A stretch of 64,000 nt of DNA from Halomonas sp. HL-48 (GCF_001314875.1 NZ_LJZS01000021.1:1-64000), one strand, 5' to 3'; shown: positions 52,074 to 61,998, counted from the stretch's first letter. Translations and numbers: made by a program. Notes: generated by a model not told the origin, from the sequence alone.

Positions 52074-53271
52074 GCTGCACTCAATTGAGGCCGCTCTTGC
52101 CGCGCTGCTGTCGGATGTTACGCCCGTGCCGGCGGAGCGTGTGGCGCTTACCGACGCGGCCGGGCGGGTGCTGGCTGAAGACGTTACCGCACAGCTAGAC
52201 GTGCCGCCCTACACCAACAGCGCCATGGATGGCTACGCGCTGCGCGCTGCCGATGCCGGTGAGCGCCTTGAAGTCAGTCAGCGGATCGCGGCGGGCACGC
52301 CGGCCACTCCGCTGGCGCCGGGCAGCTGCGCGCGCATTTTTACCGGCGGTGAAATCCCCCCGGGGGCCGACTGTGTGGTCATGCAGGAGCGCGTTGAGGT
52401 GGATGGCAATGTTGCCCTCATTCCCGCGGATATTCCCGCCGGCGACAATGTGCGTCTGAAGGGTCGCGATGTGCGCCAGGGTGATGTGCTGCTGAGCGCC
52501 GGTGAGCGTCTTGAGGCCGCCGCCCTCGGCCATCTGGCGGGGCAGGGCATCACGGAGGTTGGCGTACGCCGTCGGCCTCGGGTGGCACTGTTATCTACCG
52601 GGGATGAGGTGATTGACCCCGGTACGCCGCTCAAGCCTGGGCAACTGTATAACTCCAACCGTCCCATGCTCACGCGTCTGCTGGAGACCTTTGGCGCTGA
52701 GGTGGTGAGCCAGGTCAGCGTCCCCGACGATGCTGAGCGCACCCGTGAACTGCTGGCTCAGGCGGCGGAAAACGCCGACGTGGTAGTCAGCACCGGCGGC
52801 GTAAGTGTCGGTGAAGAGGATCATGTAAAAGCTTCACTCGAGGCGCTGGGTGAGCTCACGATGTGGAAACTCGCCATTCGCCCCGGCAAGCCGCTGGCCC
52901 TGGGGCGCTTGCCCCGCCAGGCGGGTGGCCTGGCGCGGTTCGTCGGGCTGCCGGGGAATCCCGTTTCCGGGTTTGTCGGTGCCTGGCTGTTTCTGCGTCC
53001 GCTGATGGGGGCGCTGCTGGGCTGCCCCGCGCTTACGTCGCTGCCCTGCGTCACCGCACGCGCCGAGTTTGCGACATCGACCGGGCCTCGCCAGCATTAC
53101 ATGCGCGTATCACTGACGTTTGACGCCCAGGGTGCACAGGCCCGAGCGTTTGACGATCAGAACTCCAGCGTGCTGTCGTCGTGTATACAGGCGAATGCCC
53201 TGGCGGTGATTCCGCCCCACGCGGAAGTGGCGGTAGGGCAGCCGGTGCAATGTTTGTGGCTGTCCGCTTAG
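52066..53271 (+). CDS. moeA: Molybdopterin molybdenumtransferase (second copy)
   Basis: A 401-residue MoeA paralogue: TNSAMDGYALRAA, TGGEIPPGADCVVMQE, LLSTGDEV, GGVSVGEEDHVK and [12 protein letters not shown]. It is only moderately like the copy at 39645, so it is an old paralogue and not a recent duplicate. Start ATG 52066 lies inside moaB's last codons. Two MoeA proteins may serve molybdenum and tungsten, or different cofactor forms, as seen in some other bacteria; the sequence does not decide. Terminator at 53303 follows. Confidence 0.93.
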   Translation: MAELHSIEAALAALLSDVTPVPAERVALTDAAGRVLAEDVTAQLDVPPYTNSAMDGYALRAADAGERLEVSQRIAAGTPATPLAPGSCARIFTGGEIPPGADCVVMQERVEVDGNVALIPADIPAGDNVRLKGRDVRQGDVLLSAGERLEAAALGHLAGQGITEVGVRRRPRVALLSTGDEVIDPGTPLKPGQLYNSNRPMLTRLLETFGAEVVSQVSVPDDAERTRELLAQAAENADVVVSTGGVSVGEEDHVKASLEALGELTMWKLAIRPGKPLALGRLPRQAGGLARFVGLPGNPVSGFVGAWLFLRPLMGALLGCPALTSLPCVTARAEFATSTGPRQHYMRVSLTFDAQGAQARAFDDQNSSVLSSCIQANALAVIPPHAEVAVGQPVQCLWLSA

Positions 53272-53302
53272 CCACCTGAAGCGGACTGCCGCATGCCCAT
53301 CC

Positions 53303-53325
53303 ACCGGCGTCTCCCTGACGCCGGT
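53303..53325 (+). terminator. Intrinsic terminator of moaB-moeA
   Basis: ACCGGCGTC, loop TCCCT, GACGCCGGT, then TTTTGTT, 31 bases past the moeA stop. The remaining 247 bases up to the symporter start are AT-rich and hold its promoter; no other gene is seen. Confidence 0.88.
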
Positions 53326-53572
53326 TTTGTTCTATCCTGATGAGAGATTGGCTGTCTGCGCAATTGACCGCTGAGCGATACAAATGTCTGATATTTAAAA
53401 TTTTTTGTTAATAAAACACAGCATTAGCTTAATTAGTTCGACTAAAGACCAATAGTAGAATCGAGTCACCCCTCTACAATTCTCCGCCACTCGGTAAATT
53501 TACCTAAATCCACTGCGCTGGTATTTCGTGCTTCTCAGCACCGCATGCGCGACCGCCCCGAAGGATGTTCTT

Positions 53573-55168
53573 ATGCATGCCCTCACCCTGGCGTCATTTC
53601 TATTCTTCACTTGTTTAGTGGCCTTTATCACCTGGCGCATTACTCGCCGGGACGATCACAGCAGCACCAGCGGGTATTTCCTGGCGGGACGAACGCTGAC
53701 GTTCCCGTTGATTGCCGGCTCGCTGTTGATGACCAACCTGTCTACCGAACAGATGGTGGGCCTCAACGGCGCGGCTTTCAGCGATGGCCTGAGCGTCATG
53801 GCCTGGGAGGTCGTGGCGGTCATTGCGCTGGTGGCCCTGGCGCTGTTCTTCCTGCCGCGCTTCCTTAAAAGCGGTATTGCCACCTTGCCGCAGCTGTTGC
53901 TGATTCGCTTTGACAAAGGCACCCAACTGATCGCGAACGTGATCTTTCTGATTGCCTACGCGGTGATTTTGCTGCCGATTATCCTTTACTCTGGTGCGGT
54001 CGGACTGCAGGGCATGCTCGATCTACCTGCGCTGACCGGTATCGAATCACCGACTACGCTACTCTGGCTGACGGTCTGGGTCGTGGGGATTGTGGGGGCA
54101 ATTTACGCGCTGTTTGGTGGGCTGCGCACGGTCGCGGTGTCCGACACCCTTAACGGGGTCGGTCTGCTGATCGGCGGTTTCGTGATCGTCTACTTCGGTC
54201 TGCAGGCCGTCAGCGATGGCAACGGCATCATGGAGGGCTGGAACACCCTGAAAACCAGCAATCCCGACAAGCTGAACTCGATCGGTGGTGACGACCAGCA
54301 GGTACCCTTCTTCACGCTGTTTACCGGGGTCTTCCTGATCAACCTGTTCTATTGGACGACCAACCAGCAGATCATTCAGCGTACCTTTGCCGCCAAGAAC
54401 CTTGCCGAAGGCCAGAAAGGGGTGCTGCTGACCGGTTTCTTCAAACTGCTGGGCCCCCTTTATCTGGTGCTGCCGGGCATCATTGCTTTTCATCTCTACG
54501 CAGATGACGGCGTTCGCGCCGACGAGGCATACGGCCATCTGGTGTTCAACGTGCTGCCGCCATATCTCACCGGGTTCTTTGCCGCGGTGATGGTCGGGGC
54601 GATTCTGTCGTCGTTCAACTCAGCGCTGAACAGCACGACGACCATTTTCAGCCTGGGGATTTACAAGCAGGTGCTCAACAAGGATGCCAGCGAAGAGCAG
54701 GTCGTCAAGTCGGGCAAGGTATTCGGTTGGATCATGGCGATTATCACCATGATCATCGCGCCGCTGCTGGCGGGCCAGGATAGCCTGTTCGGTTACCTGC
54801 AGAAGATGAACGCTATCTACTTTATTCCCATCCTGGCCGTGGTACTGGTCGGTCTTTTGACCAAGCGCGTGCCGCCGATGGCCGCCAAAGTGGGGCTGGT
54901 GGGCGGCTGTTTGTTGATCGCGGCGGGCTACTTTGTGCCACCCTTCAACAAGCTGCCGGTCGTTATGCACGAGTTCCACTTTGTCGCTGCGGTGTTCGTG
55001 CTGCTGGTGGCGATGATGCTGGTGATCGGCAAGCTGCGCCCCCGCGCGACCGACTGGGTTCAGGAGCACTCGGGCGATGTCGACCTCACGCCGTGGAAGG
55101 GCGCGGTGCCCACCGGTATCGTGCTGGTGATACTGGTGGTCATCATGTACGCGGCGTTCGCTGGTTAA
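53573..55168 (+). CDS. Sodium:solute symporter family protein
   Basis: A 531-residue SSS transporter with about fourteen membrane segments, starting [23 protein letters not shown] and a first cytosolic loop [25 protein letters not shown]. The [14 protein letters not shown] sequence resembles SglT and YidK-like sugar or carboxylate symporters. The substrate is unknown; neighbours give no help, as it lies between moeA and the malonate genes, separated by terminators on both sides. ATG 53573 is preferred over 53528 because it fits the family start. Confidence 0.88.
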   Translation: MHALTLASFLFFTCLVAFITWRITRRDDHSSTSGYFLAGRTLTFPLIAGSLLMTNLSTEQMVGLNGAAFSDGLSVMAWEVVAVIALVALALFFLPRFLKSGIATLPQLLLIRFDKGTQLIANVIFLIAYAVILLPIILYSGAVGLQGMLDLPALTGIESPTTLLWLTVWVVGIVGAIYALFGGLRTVAVSDTLNGVGLLIGGFVIVYFGLQAVSDGNGIMEGWNTLKTSNPDKLNSIGGDDQQVPFFTLFTGVFLINLFYWTTNQQIIQRTFAAKNLAEGQKGVLLTGFFKLLGPLYLVLPGIIAFHLYADDGVRADEAYGHLVFNVLPPYLTGFFAAVMVGAILSSFNSALNSTTTIFSLGIYKQVLNKDASEEQVVKSGKVFGWIMAIITMIIAPLLAGQDSLFGYLQKMNAIYFIPILAVVLVGLLTKRVPPMAAKVGLVGGCLLIAAGYFVPPFNKLPVVMHEFHFVAAVFVLLVAMMLVIGKLRPRATDWVQEHSGDVDLTPWKGAVPTGIVLVILVVIMYAAFAG

Positions 55169-55196
55169 GCGAGGCCTTCCCGACCGCCGGACGATT

Positions 55197-55232
55197 AAAC
55201 GCCCCGCCCTGTGTCATCAGGGCGGGGCGTTT
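55197..55232. terminator. Bidirectional terminator after the symporter and matB
   Basis: AAACGCCCCGCCCT and AGGGCGGGGCGTTT form a perfect 14-bp stem with an eight-base loop between converging genes. T tracts on both strands make it suitable for both. Confidence 0.92.
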
Positions 55233-55243
55233 GCCATGAGACC

Positions 55244-56767
55244 TCAAACAGGCTGGTAGGTGTTCTGGAAGCGTCTACGCAGCTCGTTCTTTTGCACCTT
55301 GCCCATGGTGTTGCGCGGCAGGGAATCGATGAAGAACACGCGCTTGGGCTGCTTGTACTTGGCAAGCTTGCCCTGCAGGTGGTTGATAATCGTGGCCTCG
55401 TCTAGGTCGGCCCCCGGCTGGGGCACCACGGCGGCGGTCACGCCTTCGCCAAAGTCGGGGTGGGGCAGGCCGATCACTGCCGACTCGGATACCCCTTCCA
55501 GCTCGTCGATAACCTGCTCGATTTCCTTGGGATAGACGTTATAGCCTCCGGAAATTACCAGGTCTTTATCCCGCCCGACGATATGCACGTAGCCCTGCTC
55601 GTCGACCATGGCAAGGTCACCGGTGATGAAAAAGCCATCCTCCAGCAGCTCCTCGCGGGTCTTTTCCGGCATTCGCCAATAGCCAATGAACACGTTGGGA
55701 CCGCGAATCTGCAGCATGCCGATCTCGCCGGGGGCGACGTCATCGCCGGTTTCCCGGTCGGTGATGCGGATCTCCACCCCGGGCAGCGGCATGCCCACGG
55801 TGCCCGCACGACGCGCACCGTTATACGGGTTGGAGATGTTCATGTTGGTTTCGGTCATGCCGTAACGCTCGAGAATGGCATGCCCGGTCTTGGCCTCGAA
55901 GGCCTCGTGGGTTTCGGCGGTCAGCGGTGCCGAGCCCGACACGAACAGGCGCATATTGGCAGTGACTTCCGGTGTCAGACGCGGATCCTGGACGAGGCGG
56001 GTATAGAAGGTCGGCACGCCCATCATAACGCTGCCGTGGGGCAGCTCTTCGAAAATCACGTCGGCGTCGAACTTGGGCAGAAACAGCATACTGGCGCCGG
56101 CCATCAGGGTGACGTTGCACGCCACAAACAGCCCGTGGGTATGAAAGATCGGCAGCGCGTGGATCAGGCGGTCCTCGGCGCTGAAGTGCCAGGCCTTGAC
56201 GAGTGTTTCGGCGTTGGAGGCCAGGTTCCGGTGGGTCAGCATGGCGCCCTTGGAGCGCCCGGTAGTGCCCGAGGTATATAGAATTGCCGCCAGGTCGCGG
56301 TCAGTAAGCTCGGCGATGGCGTCATGGGGCGTGGCGCTTTCAGCCTCATCCATCAGGCTGCCGTCCGCGGCGCTGCCCAGCGTCATGACGGCAGGGCAGC
56401 CGGTGTCGGCGGCGATCCGGCGGGCCTCGTCGGCCACGGCAGGGCGACAGACAAACAGGGCCGGTTCGGCATCGCCCAGGAAGTAGCGGATTTCATCGCC
56501 GGTGTAGCCGGTGTTGAGCGGCAGATAGACTCCGCCCATGCGCAGGCAGGCCAGGTAAAGCAGAATGGCTTCGGGGCTTTTATCCACCTGGACCGCCACG
56601 CGGTCGCCCTGACGCACCCCAAGCGCTATCAACGCCCCGGCAAGCTGGGCGCTCTGGGCCAGCGCATCGGCGTGGGAGTAACGGCGACCCTCGCGGGTGG
56701 TAATGAAATCGGCCTCCCCGCGCTTGTGCATCTGCGTGGCAAAGGTAGCAAACAGGTTGTGGTTCAT
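55244..56767 (-). CDS. matB: Malonyl-CoA synthetase
   Basis: A 507-residue AMP-binding enzyme that activates malonate to malonyl-CoA. The phosphate loop is ILYTSGTTGRSKGA, the adenine motif YGMTETNMN, the hinge GRDKDLVISGGYNVYPKEIE and the C-terminal lysine in LPRNTMGKVQKNEL. The loop LPIFHTHGLF and the length are those of MatB. It overlaps matA by four bases, and the whole block matches the matABC/TRAP arrangement known from rhizobia. Confidence 0.93.
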   Translation of the reverse strand: MNHNLFATFATQMHKRGEADFITTREGRRYSHADALAQSAQLAGALIALGVRQGDRVAVQVDKSPEAILLYLACLRMGGVYLPLNTGYTGDEIRYFLGDAEPALFVCRPAVADEARRIAADTGCPAVMTLGSAADGSLMDEAESATPHDAIAELTDRDLAAILYTSGTTGRSKGAMLTHRNLASNAETLVKAWHFSAEDRLIHALPIFHTHGLFVACNVTLMAGASMLFLPKFDADVIFEELPHGSVMMGVPTFYTRLVQDPRLTPEVTANMRLFVSGSAPLTAETHEAFEAKTGHAILERYGMTETNMNISNPYNGARRAGTVGMPLPGVEIRITDRETGDDVAPGEIGMLQIRGPNVFIGYWRMPEKTREELLEDGFFITGDLAMVDEQGYVHIVGRDKDLVISGGYNVYPKEIEQVIDELEGVSESAVIGLPHPDFGEGVTAAVVPQPGADLDEATIINHLQGKLAKYKQPKRVFFIDSLPRNTMGKVQKNELRRRFQNTYQPV

Positions 56768-58125
56768 TTGGCGAGTTCTCCCTTGGCCAGCTTGCGCGCC
56801 CGCTTGGCGAGGTCACGCACATCGCTCGAACAGGCCACGGTGGCCTTGGCGGTATAATTTTCGTGGTTGCGCTCGATGTCGTCGAGCACATAGAGGTAGT
56901 TGACCATCAGGCCTGCCGCCTGCTTGAGGCCCTTGTCGGAAATATCGCCAAGCCAGTTGATACGCTGAAGCTTGGCGCCGTTCCCCAGGTGAAAGCGGGC
57001 GACGGGGTTGAGCGGCAGGCCATGGCGGTTTTTTTCATCCACCAGGTAGTGCGCGGCAAGCGGCTGGATGATCGCCTTGAGTCGCTCCTGACGTTGTTTA
57101 TCCTGGTGCCATCCTGGTGAATCCAGCTCGGCGAGCGCGTCGCGTACGCTGGGCGGCCATTGCTCGTCCCCGCGCTGCTCGGCGAGCCACTGGGCAAACC
57201 CCGGTACCGGCGAGAGGGTAACAAAGTACTTGAGCTGGGGCAGTTCCTGGGAAAGCTCCTGCACCACCTGCTTGATCAGAAAGTTACCGAACGATATGCC
57301 GCGCAGGCCGGTCTGGCAGTTGCTGATGCCGAAGAAGGCGGCGCTGTCGGCATCTTCGGGGTCGTCAATGCCGCCTTCCGAGCCGGACAGGATCGGCTGA
57401 ATGTGGCTGGGCAGGCCCTTGTGCAACGCGACCTCGACGAAAATCAGCGGCTCATCGCCAATCGCCGGGTGGAAAAACGCGAAGCAGCGCCGGTCGCGGG
57501 CATCCAGACGGCGGCGTAGGTCGTCCCAGTCCTGAATTTCATGCACCGCCTCGTAGCGGATGATCTTCTCGAGGATCGACGCCGGGGTGTTCCAGTCGAT
57601 ACGCTTGAGCATCAAAAAACCGCGGTTGAACCAGGAGCCGAACAGGTGGGCGAAGTCGTCATCGATCGGCGCCAGGTCGGGCTGCTCACGCAGCAGGCCA
57701 AGCAAGTCCTGGCGCATATTGACCAGCTCGTAGGTGCCATCGCTTGCAAAGTTGAGCCGCCGGAAAAGCTCCTGGCGAAGCGGTTCGCAGGCCTCAAATA
57801 GCTGCTGCAGCGAGCGGTTGTCCCGCGCCTCGCGGTAGGCCGCGTAGGCGCTGTCGATATGCGCGGGCTCGGCGGCGAAGTCTTCGGCGAGTCGTTTGAA
57901 GAAACGCTGCTTTTCTTCTTCGGAGAGGCGCCGGTAGATCGCCAGGGCGCGGCTGGCCAGGGCGATGCTTGACGCTTCACCATCGCTTTCCAATAGCGCC
58001 TGGCAGGCCTTTACCAGGTGGATGTGGTCTACCGCTGAGGCGACAGACTGGCGCCGCCGTAGCAGTGCATCGCGCTGGGTGATGTTGTTGAACAGCTCCT
58101 GCAGAAACGTCATGTTCATGGTCAT
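56764..58125 (-). CDS. matA: Malonyl-CoA decarboxylase
   Basis: A 453-residue GNAT-fold malonyl-CoA decarboxylase, which gives acetyl-CoA and CO2. Conserved parts are FFHPAIGDEPLIFVEVALHKGLPSHIQPIL, FFGISNCQTGLRGISFGNFLIKQVV and the C-terminal HYLVDEKNRHGLPLNPVARFHLGNGAKLQRINWLGD. Start MTMNMTF at 58125 or 58119. It lies seven bases after the TRAP large permease gene in the same operon and overlaps matB. Confidence 0.93.
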   Translation of the reverse strand: MTMNMTFLQELFNNITQRDALLRRRQSVASAVDHIHLVKACQALLESDGEASSIALASRALAIYRRLSEEEKQRFFKRLAEDFAAEPAHIDSAYAAYREARDNRSLQQLFEACEPLRQELFRRLNFASDGTYELVNMRQDLLGLLREQPDLAPIDDDFAHLFGSWFNRGFLMLKRIDWNTPASILEKIIRYEAVHEIQDWDDLRRRLDARDRRCFAFFHPAIGDEPLIFVEVALHKGLPSHIQPILSGSEGGIDDPEDADSAAFFGISNCQTGLRGISFGNFLIKQVVQELSQELPQLKYFVTLSPVPGFAQWLAEQRGDEQWPPSVRDALAELDSPGWHQDKQRQERLKAIIQPLAAHYLVDEKNRHGLPLNPVARFHLGNGAKLQRINWLGDISDKGLKQAAGLMVNYLYVLDDIERNHENYTAKATVACSSDVRDLAKRARKLAKGELAK

Positions 58126-58132
58126 TCTCCTT

Positions 58133-59467
58133 TTAGCCCATGATCAGGTTGGGCAGCCACAGGGCAATGCCTGGGAACAGGCACAGCAACAAGATACCCA
58201 GCACCATGCATAGCGCATACGGGAGACTGCCCATCAGCACGTTGCGCAGCGAGATATCCGGCGCAATGCTCTTGATGATGAACAGGTTCAGACCCACCGG
58301 TGGGGTGATCAGACCGATCTCCAGGTTGATCGTCAGGATCACCGCGAACCAGTAAGGATCAAAATTCGCGGCCAGGATGATCGGCAGCAGGATGGGAGCT
58401 GTCATCACGATCACCGCCACCGGTGGCAGGAAGAAGCCCGCCACCAGCAGGAAGAGGTTGATGATCCCCATCAGCACCCAGCGATTGACTTCCAGCTCGG
58501 AGATGGCACCTGCCACGGTCTGGGTGATGAACAGCGACGACAGCGCGTAGGCGAATACCTCGGCCGCGGCGATGATCAGCATGATCATCACACTCTCGCG
58601 CAGGGAGTCGCGCATGATTAGCTTGAGCGGCTTGGCCTGCCACATACGGTAGATGATGATGGCAAGTGCCAGGCACAGGAAAGCACCGACGCCGGCCGCC
58701 TCGGAGGGCGTGGCTACCCCGCCGTAGAGGGCGAAGAGGATGCCCACCACTACCACCAGGAAGGGCAGCACCCGCACCAGGGCCTTGAGGTTGGCGTCGA
58801 CGTTCTGGCGCATCGTCTGCTTGATGGCTTCGGTGTTGATGGCCATGGGGTTCTGGTAACCGCCGGCCAGCTTGCAAGCGATCAGCGTCCAGATCATGAA
58901 CAGCCCGGCGAGCATGAAGCCCGGCACCACACCAGCGATGAACAGCCGCCCGATGGAGGTCTCGGTGGAGATGCCATAGATAATCATGGTCACCGAGGGC
59001 GGGATCAGGATGCCCAGGGTGCCGCCCGCAGCGATGCAGCCGGCGGCCACGCCGTCGGGATAGCCACGGCTGCGCATCTCGGGGATGCCCATCTTGCCGA
59101 TGGCCGCACAGGTGGCGGGCGAGGAGCCGGAAAGGGCGGAGAAAATGGTGCAGGCACCGATATTAGAGATCGCCAGGCCGCCGGGCAGCTTGCCCAGCCA
59201 CAGGTCCAGCGAGCGGTAGAGGTCGCGCCCGGTAGGCGACGAGGCCACGGCGGCACCCATCAGGATAAACATGGGAATGGCGACGAAGCCGAATTCCGCG
59301 ATGCGATCGAAGAAGGTTTCGCCGAAGTAGGTCAGCTCCGAGACTCCGCGGCTGGCGACCAGGGCGATCAGCGAGACGCCGCCCAGGGCGAAGGCGATGG
59401 GCGTGCCGATGGCCATCAGCACGATCAGGCCGATGGCGACAAAAATGCCGGCGGTAACAGGATCCAT
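58133..59467 (-). CDS. TRAP transporter large permease (DctM type), malonate
   Basis: A 444-residue membrane protein of the DctM family with about twelve helices, typical segments being GTPIAFALGGVSLIALVASRG and SALSGSSPATCAAIGKMGIPEM. It forms the sodium-driven pore of the TRAP system with DctQ and the binding protein. ATG 59467 is the start; the track's long frame to 60040 reads through dctQ. The mat gene neighbours indicate malonate or a related dicarboxylate. Confidence 0.92.
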   Translation of the reverse strand: MDPVTAGIFVAIGLIVLMAIGTPIAFALGGVSLIALVASRGVSELTYFGETFFDRIAEFGFVAIPMFILMGAAVASSPTGRDLYRSLDLWLGKLPGGLAISNIGACTIFSALSGSSPATCAAIGKMGIPEMRSRGYPDGVAAGCIAAGGTLGILIPPSVTMIIYGISTETSIGRLFIAGVVPGFMLAGLFMIWTLIACKLAGGYQNPMAINTEAIKQTMRQNVDANLKALVRVLPFLVVVVGILFALYGGVATPSEAAGVGAFLCLALAIIIYRMWQAKPLKLIMRDSLRESVMIMLIIAAAEVFAYALSSLFITQTVAGAISELEVNRWVLMGIINLFLLVAGFFLPPVAVIVMTAPILLPIILAANFDPYWFAVILTINLEIGLITPPVGLNLFIIKSIAPDISLRNVLMGSLPYALCMVLGILLLCLFPGIALWLPNLIMG

Positions 59468-59469
59468 GG

Positions 59470-59991
59470 TCAGTCCTCCCCACGTAAGATTTCGGCGACG
59501 TACTGCAGCGACAACTGGGTGGCACCCACGGCCATGGGCAGCACCGCCGGCCAGAGGAGCGGGTTCCACACCGTGCCGGTAGTCCAGCCGCCGTGCCAGG
59601 CCTCGAACACGTAGATCCAGGCGGCATAGGCCAGGGCGAGGCAGAACGCCAGGCCGGCCAGGGAGGCGACCAGTTTCATGATGCGCCTGGGCGTGGGGGG
59701 AAGGGCGTCGGGCAGCACGGTGACGGCGACATGGCCGCCGGTCTGCAGCACGTAGGGGCTGCCCAGCAACATGGCACCTGTGATCGAGAAGACGGTGAAC
59801 TCGGTTTGCCAGCTGCTGCTCATGCCCAGCGCGTAGCGGATGAAGACCATCTGGCAGACCACCACCACGCCGGCGATGAACAACAGGGCGGCGAGGAAGG
59901 CCATCCCCCGTGATACCCGGTCCATCAATCGGATATAGCCAGCGACCGGCCCGTCGGGTGCGGCGGCCGTGGTAGAAGAAGAGTGGGACAT
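59470..59991 (-). CDS. TRAP transporter small permease (DctQ type)
   Basis: A 173-residue protein with four predicted membrane segments (e.g. GMAFLAALLFIAGVVVVCQMVF and LASLAGLAFCLALAYAAWIYVFEAW) and the DctQ core. It pairs with the large permease encoded two bases later. A variable polar N-terminus (SHSSSTTAAAPDG) precedes the first helix. The binding protein gene is 77 bases upstream. Confidence 0.9.
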   Translation of the reverse strand: MSHSSSTTAAAPDGPVAGYIRLMDRVSRGMAFLAALLFIAGVVVVCQMVFIRYALGMSSSWQTEFTVFSITGAMLLGSPYVLQTGGHVAVTVLPDALPPTPRRIMKLVASLAGLAFCLALAYAAWIYVFEAWHGGWTTGTVWNPLLWPAVLPMAVGATQLSLQYVAEILRGED

Positions 59992-60068
59992 GATGTGCTC
60001 CGGAGAAATCGGGATGTCCGCCCCCGCAGGGGCGGCCCATCGTGACCGAATAAAGGATCGGTCTGGCG

Positions 60069-61064
60069 TTACTCCACCGCGAGGGCGGCGTCGATCAGCG
60101 CCTGGCCGTTCTCGACGTTCTCGGCGAAGGTCTTGTAGGAGCTCTCCTTGGCGACTTCCAGCCAGGCGTCGTAGTCATCCTGGGACATGCTGACTACCTC
60201 GACGCCCTCTTCCTCGAAGACCTCTACCATTTTATCATCGAGCCCCGCGGCCTCACCGGCGAAGTATTCCTCGGCGGCTTCGCCGGCCTCGATCAGCGCC
60301 TGCTGCTGCTCCTCATTGAGTTTCTCCCAGCTCTGGTTAGAGATCAGGATCGGCTCGTACATGAACCACAGGGCGTTGTCGCCCGGCTCGGTCAGGCACT
60401 CGACCTGCTCGTAGAGGCGGTAGGAGACGAAGGAGCCCGAGGAGGTGTTGGCACCGTCGAGCACGCCGGTCTGCATGCCGGTGTAGATCTCGGAGGACGG
60501 CATGGAGGCGATGGAGGCACCGGCGGTCTCGAGCATCTCATCGAAGGCCGGGCCAGCGGCGCGCAGGCTCTGGCCTTCCACGGTGTCCGGCGAGGTGATG
60601 CAGCGCTCGCTAGAGGCGAAGCCGCCGGCCAGCCAGGCGTCGGACAGCACTTTGGCACCACCCTCGTCGATGACCTCCTTGATCATGTCCATGAACTCGG
60701 AGTCGTTGAGGCGCTGGGCATGCTCGTGGTTACGCACCAGGCCCGGCATCAGGGTGGCAGAGAACTCGGGGTGACGGCCGCTGGCGTAATCCAGCGGCAG
60801 GGCGGTGATGTCCAAGCGCCCGCGGGTTAAGGCACCCCACTGCTCCTTGGCCTTGAACAGCGACTGGCCGGGGTGAACCTCGATCTCCAGGCCGACGTCT
60901 GCATCGGCCACGTGCTTGGCCATCAGTTGTACCATCTCGTCGCGCACGTCTCCTTTGCCGCCGGGAAACTGGTGAGAAGCGCGTAGCACGGTGTTCGCTG
61001 AGGCGTGTGAAGCGGCAATCGCCAGACCTAGGGCGGCGGCGGTGAGTAAATATTTACGTTGCAT
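60069..61064 (-). CDS. TRAP transporter solute-binding protein (DctP type)
   Basis: A 331-residue periplasmic protein. A signal peptide (MQRKYLLTAAALGLAIAASHASA) is followed by the DctP fold: LRASHQFPGGKGDVRDEMVQLMAKHV, the substrate arginine region near SLRAAGPAF, and MPSSEIYTGMQTGVLDGANTSSGSF. It captures malonate, inferred from the mat operon, for DctQM. ATG 61064 is chosen since the track's extra N-terminal residues come before a normal signal peptide. It is the first gene of the operon, divergent from the GntR regulator. Confidence 0.92.
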   Translation of the reverse strand: MQRKYLLTAAALGLAIAASHASANTVLRASHQFPGGKGDVRDEMVQLMAKHVADADVGLEIEVHPGQSLFKAKEQWGALTRGRLDITALPLDYASGRHPEFSATLMPGLVRNHEHAQRLNDSEFMDMIKEVIDEGGAKVLSDAWLAGGFASSERCITSPDTVEGQSLRAAGPAFDEMLETAGASIASMPSSEIYTGMQTGVLDGANTSSGSFVSYRLYEQVECLTEPGDNALWFMYEPILISNQSWEKLNEEQQQALIEAGEAAEEYFAGEAAGLDDKMVEVFEEEGVEVVSMSQDDYDAWLEVAKESSYKTFAENVENGQALIDAALAVE

Positions 61065-61114
61065 GTGGCGTCTCCAACGGTTGTTTTTGTGTGCTTGGAT
61101 TAGCTTAATATGTT

Positions 61115-61131
61115 TATCAGCCGAGCTGATA
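61115..61131. promoter_or_regulatory. Palindrome TATCAGC-CGA-GCTGATA in the mat promoter
   Basis: A 7-bp perfect inverted repeat with a three-base spacer, 51 bases upstream of the TRAP binding-protein start. A possible MatR site. Confidence 0.45.
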
Positions 61132-61159
61132 TATACATCAATAGGCGCTACGTATGCTA

Positions 61160-61177
61160 ATGTCAACTTTATGACAT
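61160..61177. promoter_or_regulatory. Inverted repeat ATGTCA-N6-TGACAT before the GntR gene
   Basis: A perfect 6-bp inverted repeat with six central bases, 43 bases before the GntR start. It could overlap the -10/-35 region of matR and serve autoregulation. Confidence 0.45.
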
Positions 61178-61220
61178 ATGCTTTGTGTAAAATATTGCGC
61201 TGCTAAAAAGGAGGTGACGC

Positions 61221-61907
61221 ATGCCAGACTCAAAGCGCTCCAACGCCCAGCGGCTCAAGGATTCATTGGAAAATGACATCATTAATGGTCGCCGTGCGCC
61301 CGGCGAGCGGCTTGACCCTGAAACACTAGGCCAGCAGTTCAACGTTTCGCGCACGCCGGTGCGCGAGGCGATCCAGCAGTTGGTGGCCAGCGGCCTGGTC
61401 ACGGTGTCGCCGAAAAGGGGCACCTTTGTTGCCAAGGTGGGCATTGACCAACTGATTGAAATGTTTGAAGTGATGGCTGAGTTGGAAGGCATGTGTGGGC
61501 GGCTCGCCGCTCGACGCATTACCGAGCAGGAACTTGCAGCACTGCGCGATGCCCATCAGCGCTGTGAAGCTGCCGCCCAGGCAGGTGATACCGACGAGTA
61601 TTATTACGAGAATGAAGGGTTTCACGACTGTATCTACACGGCGAGTCACAATAGCTTTTTATCCAGCGAGGCGCGTCAGCTCAAGCAGCGCCTGAAGCCT
61701 TACCGGCGATTGCAGCTGCAGGTTCGCCAGCGCATGCACAATTCGCTTAGCGAACACCAGGCCATCTTCGATGCCATCGAGCGCGGTGATGCGGCGCGTG
61801 CCCAGCAGGCGCTGAGCGACCACGTACTGATCCAGGGCGAGCGTTTCAGCGATTTTGTGTCCAGCGTGCGCCGGATGGAAGGCGCGCCCATCAGCCAAAC
61901 GGGCTGA
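61221..61907 (+). CDS. GntR family (FadR subfamily) regulator, likely MatR
   Basis: A 228-residue regulator. The winged HTH (about 10-70: LKDSLENDIINGRRAPGERLDPETLGQQFNVSRTPVREAIQQLVASGLV) and the FCD ligand domain (about 80-215: FEVMAELEGMCGRLAARR) are clear. ATG 61221 has AGGAGGTGA upstream. It is divergent from the malonate TRAP and mat genes, the classic MatR place, where malonate releases repression. Two palindromes lie in the shared promoter. Confidence 0.92.
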   Translation: MPDSKRSNAQRLKDSLENDIINGRRAPGERLDPETLGQQFNVSRTPVREAIQQLVASGLVTVSPKRGTFVAKVGIDQLIEMFEVMAELEGMCGRLAARRITEQELAALRDAHQRCEAAAQAGDTDEYYYENEGFHDCIYTASHNSFLSSEARQLKQRLKPYRRLQLQVRQRMHNSLSEHQAIFDAIERGDAARAQQALSDHVLIQGERFSDFVSSVRRMEGAPISQTG

Positions 61908-61998
61908 ACGGCTAATGTCTTAATCGGTGGGGTAATGGTCCTTGCCGACATCACGTCAAGCGGTGACACTCTCTTTATCTGCTGAAGGGAGAACCATC

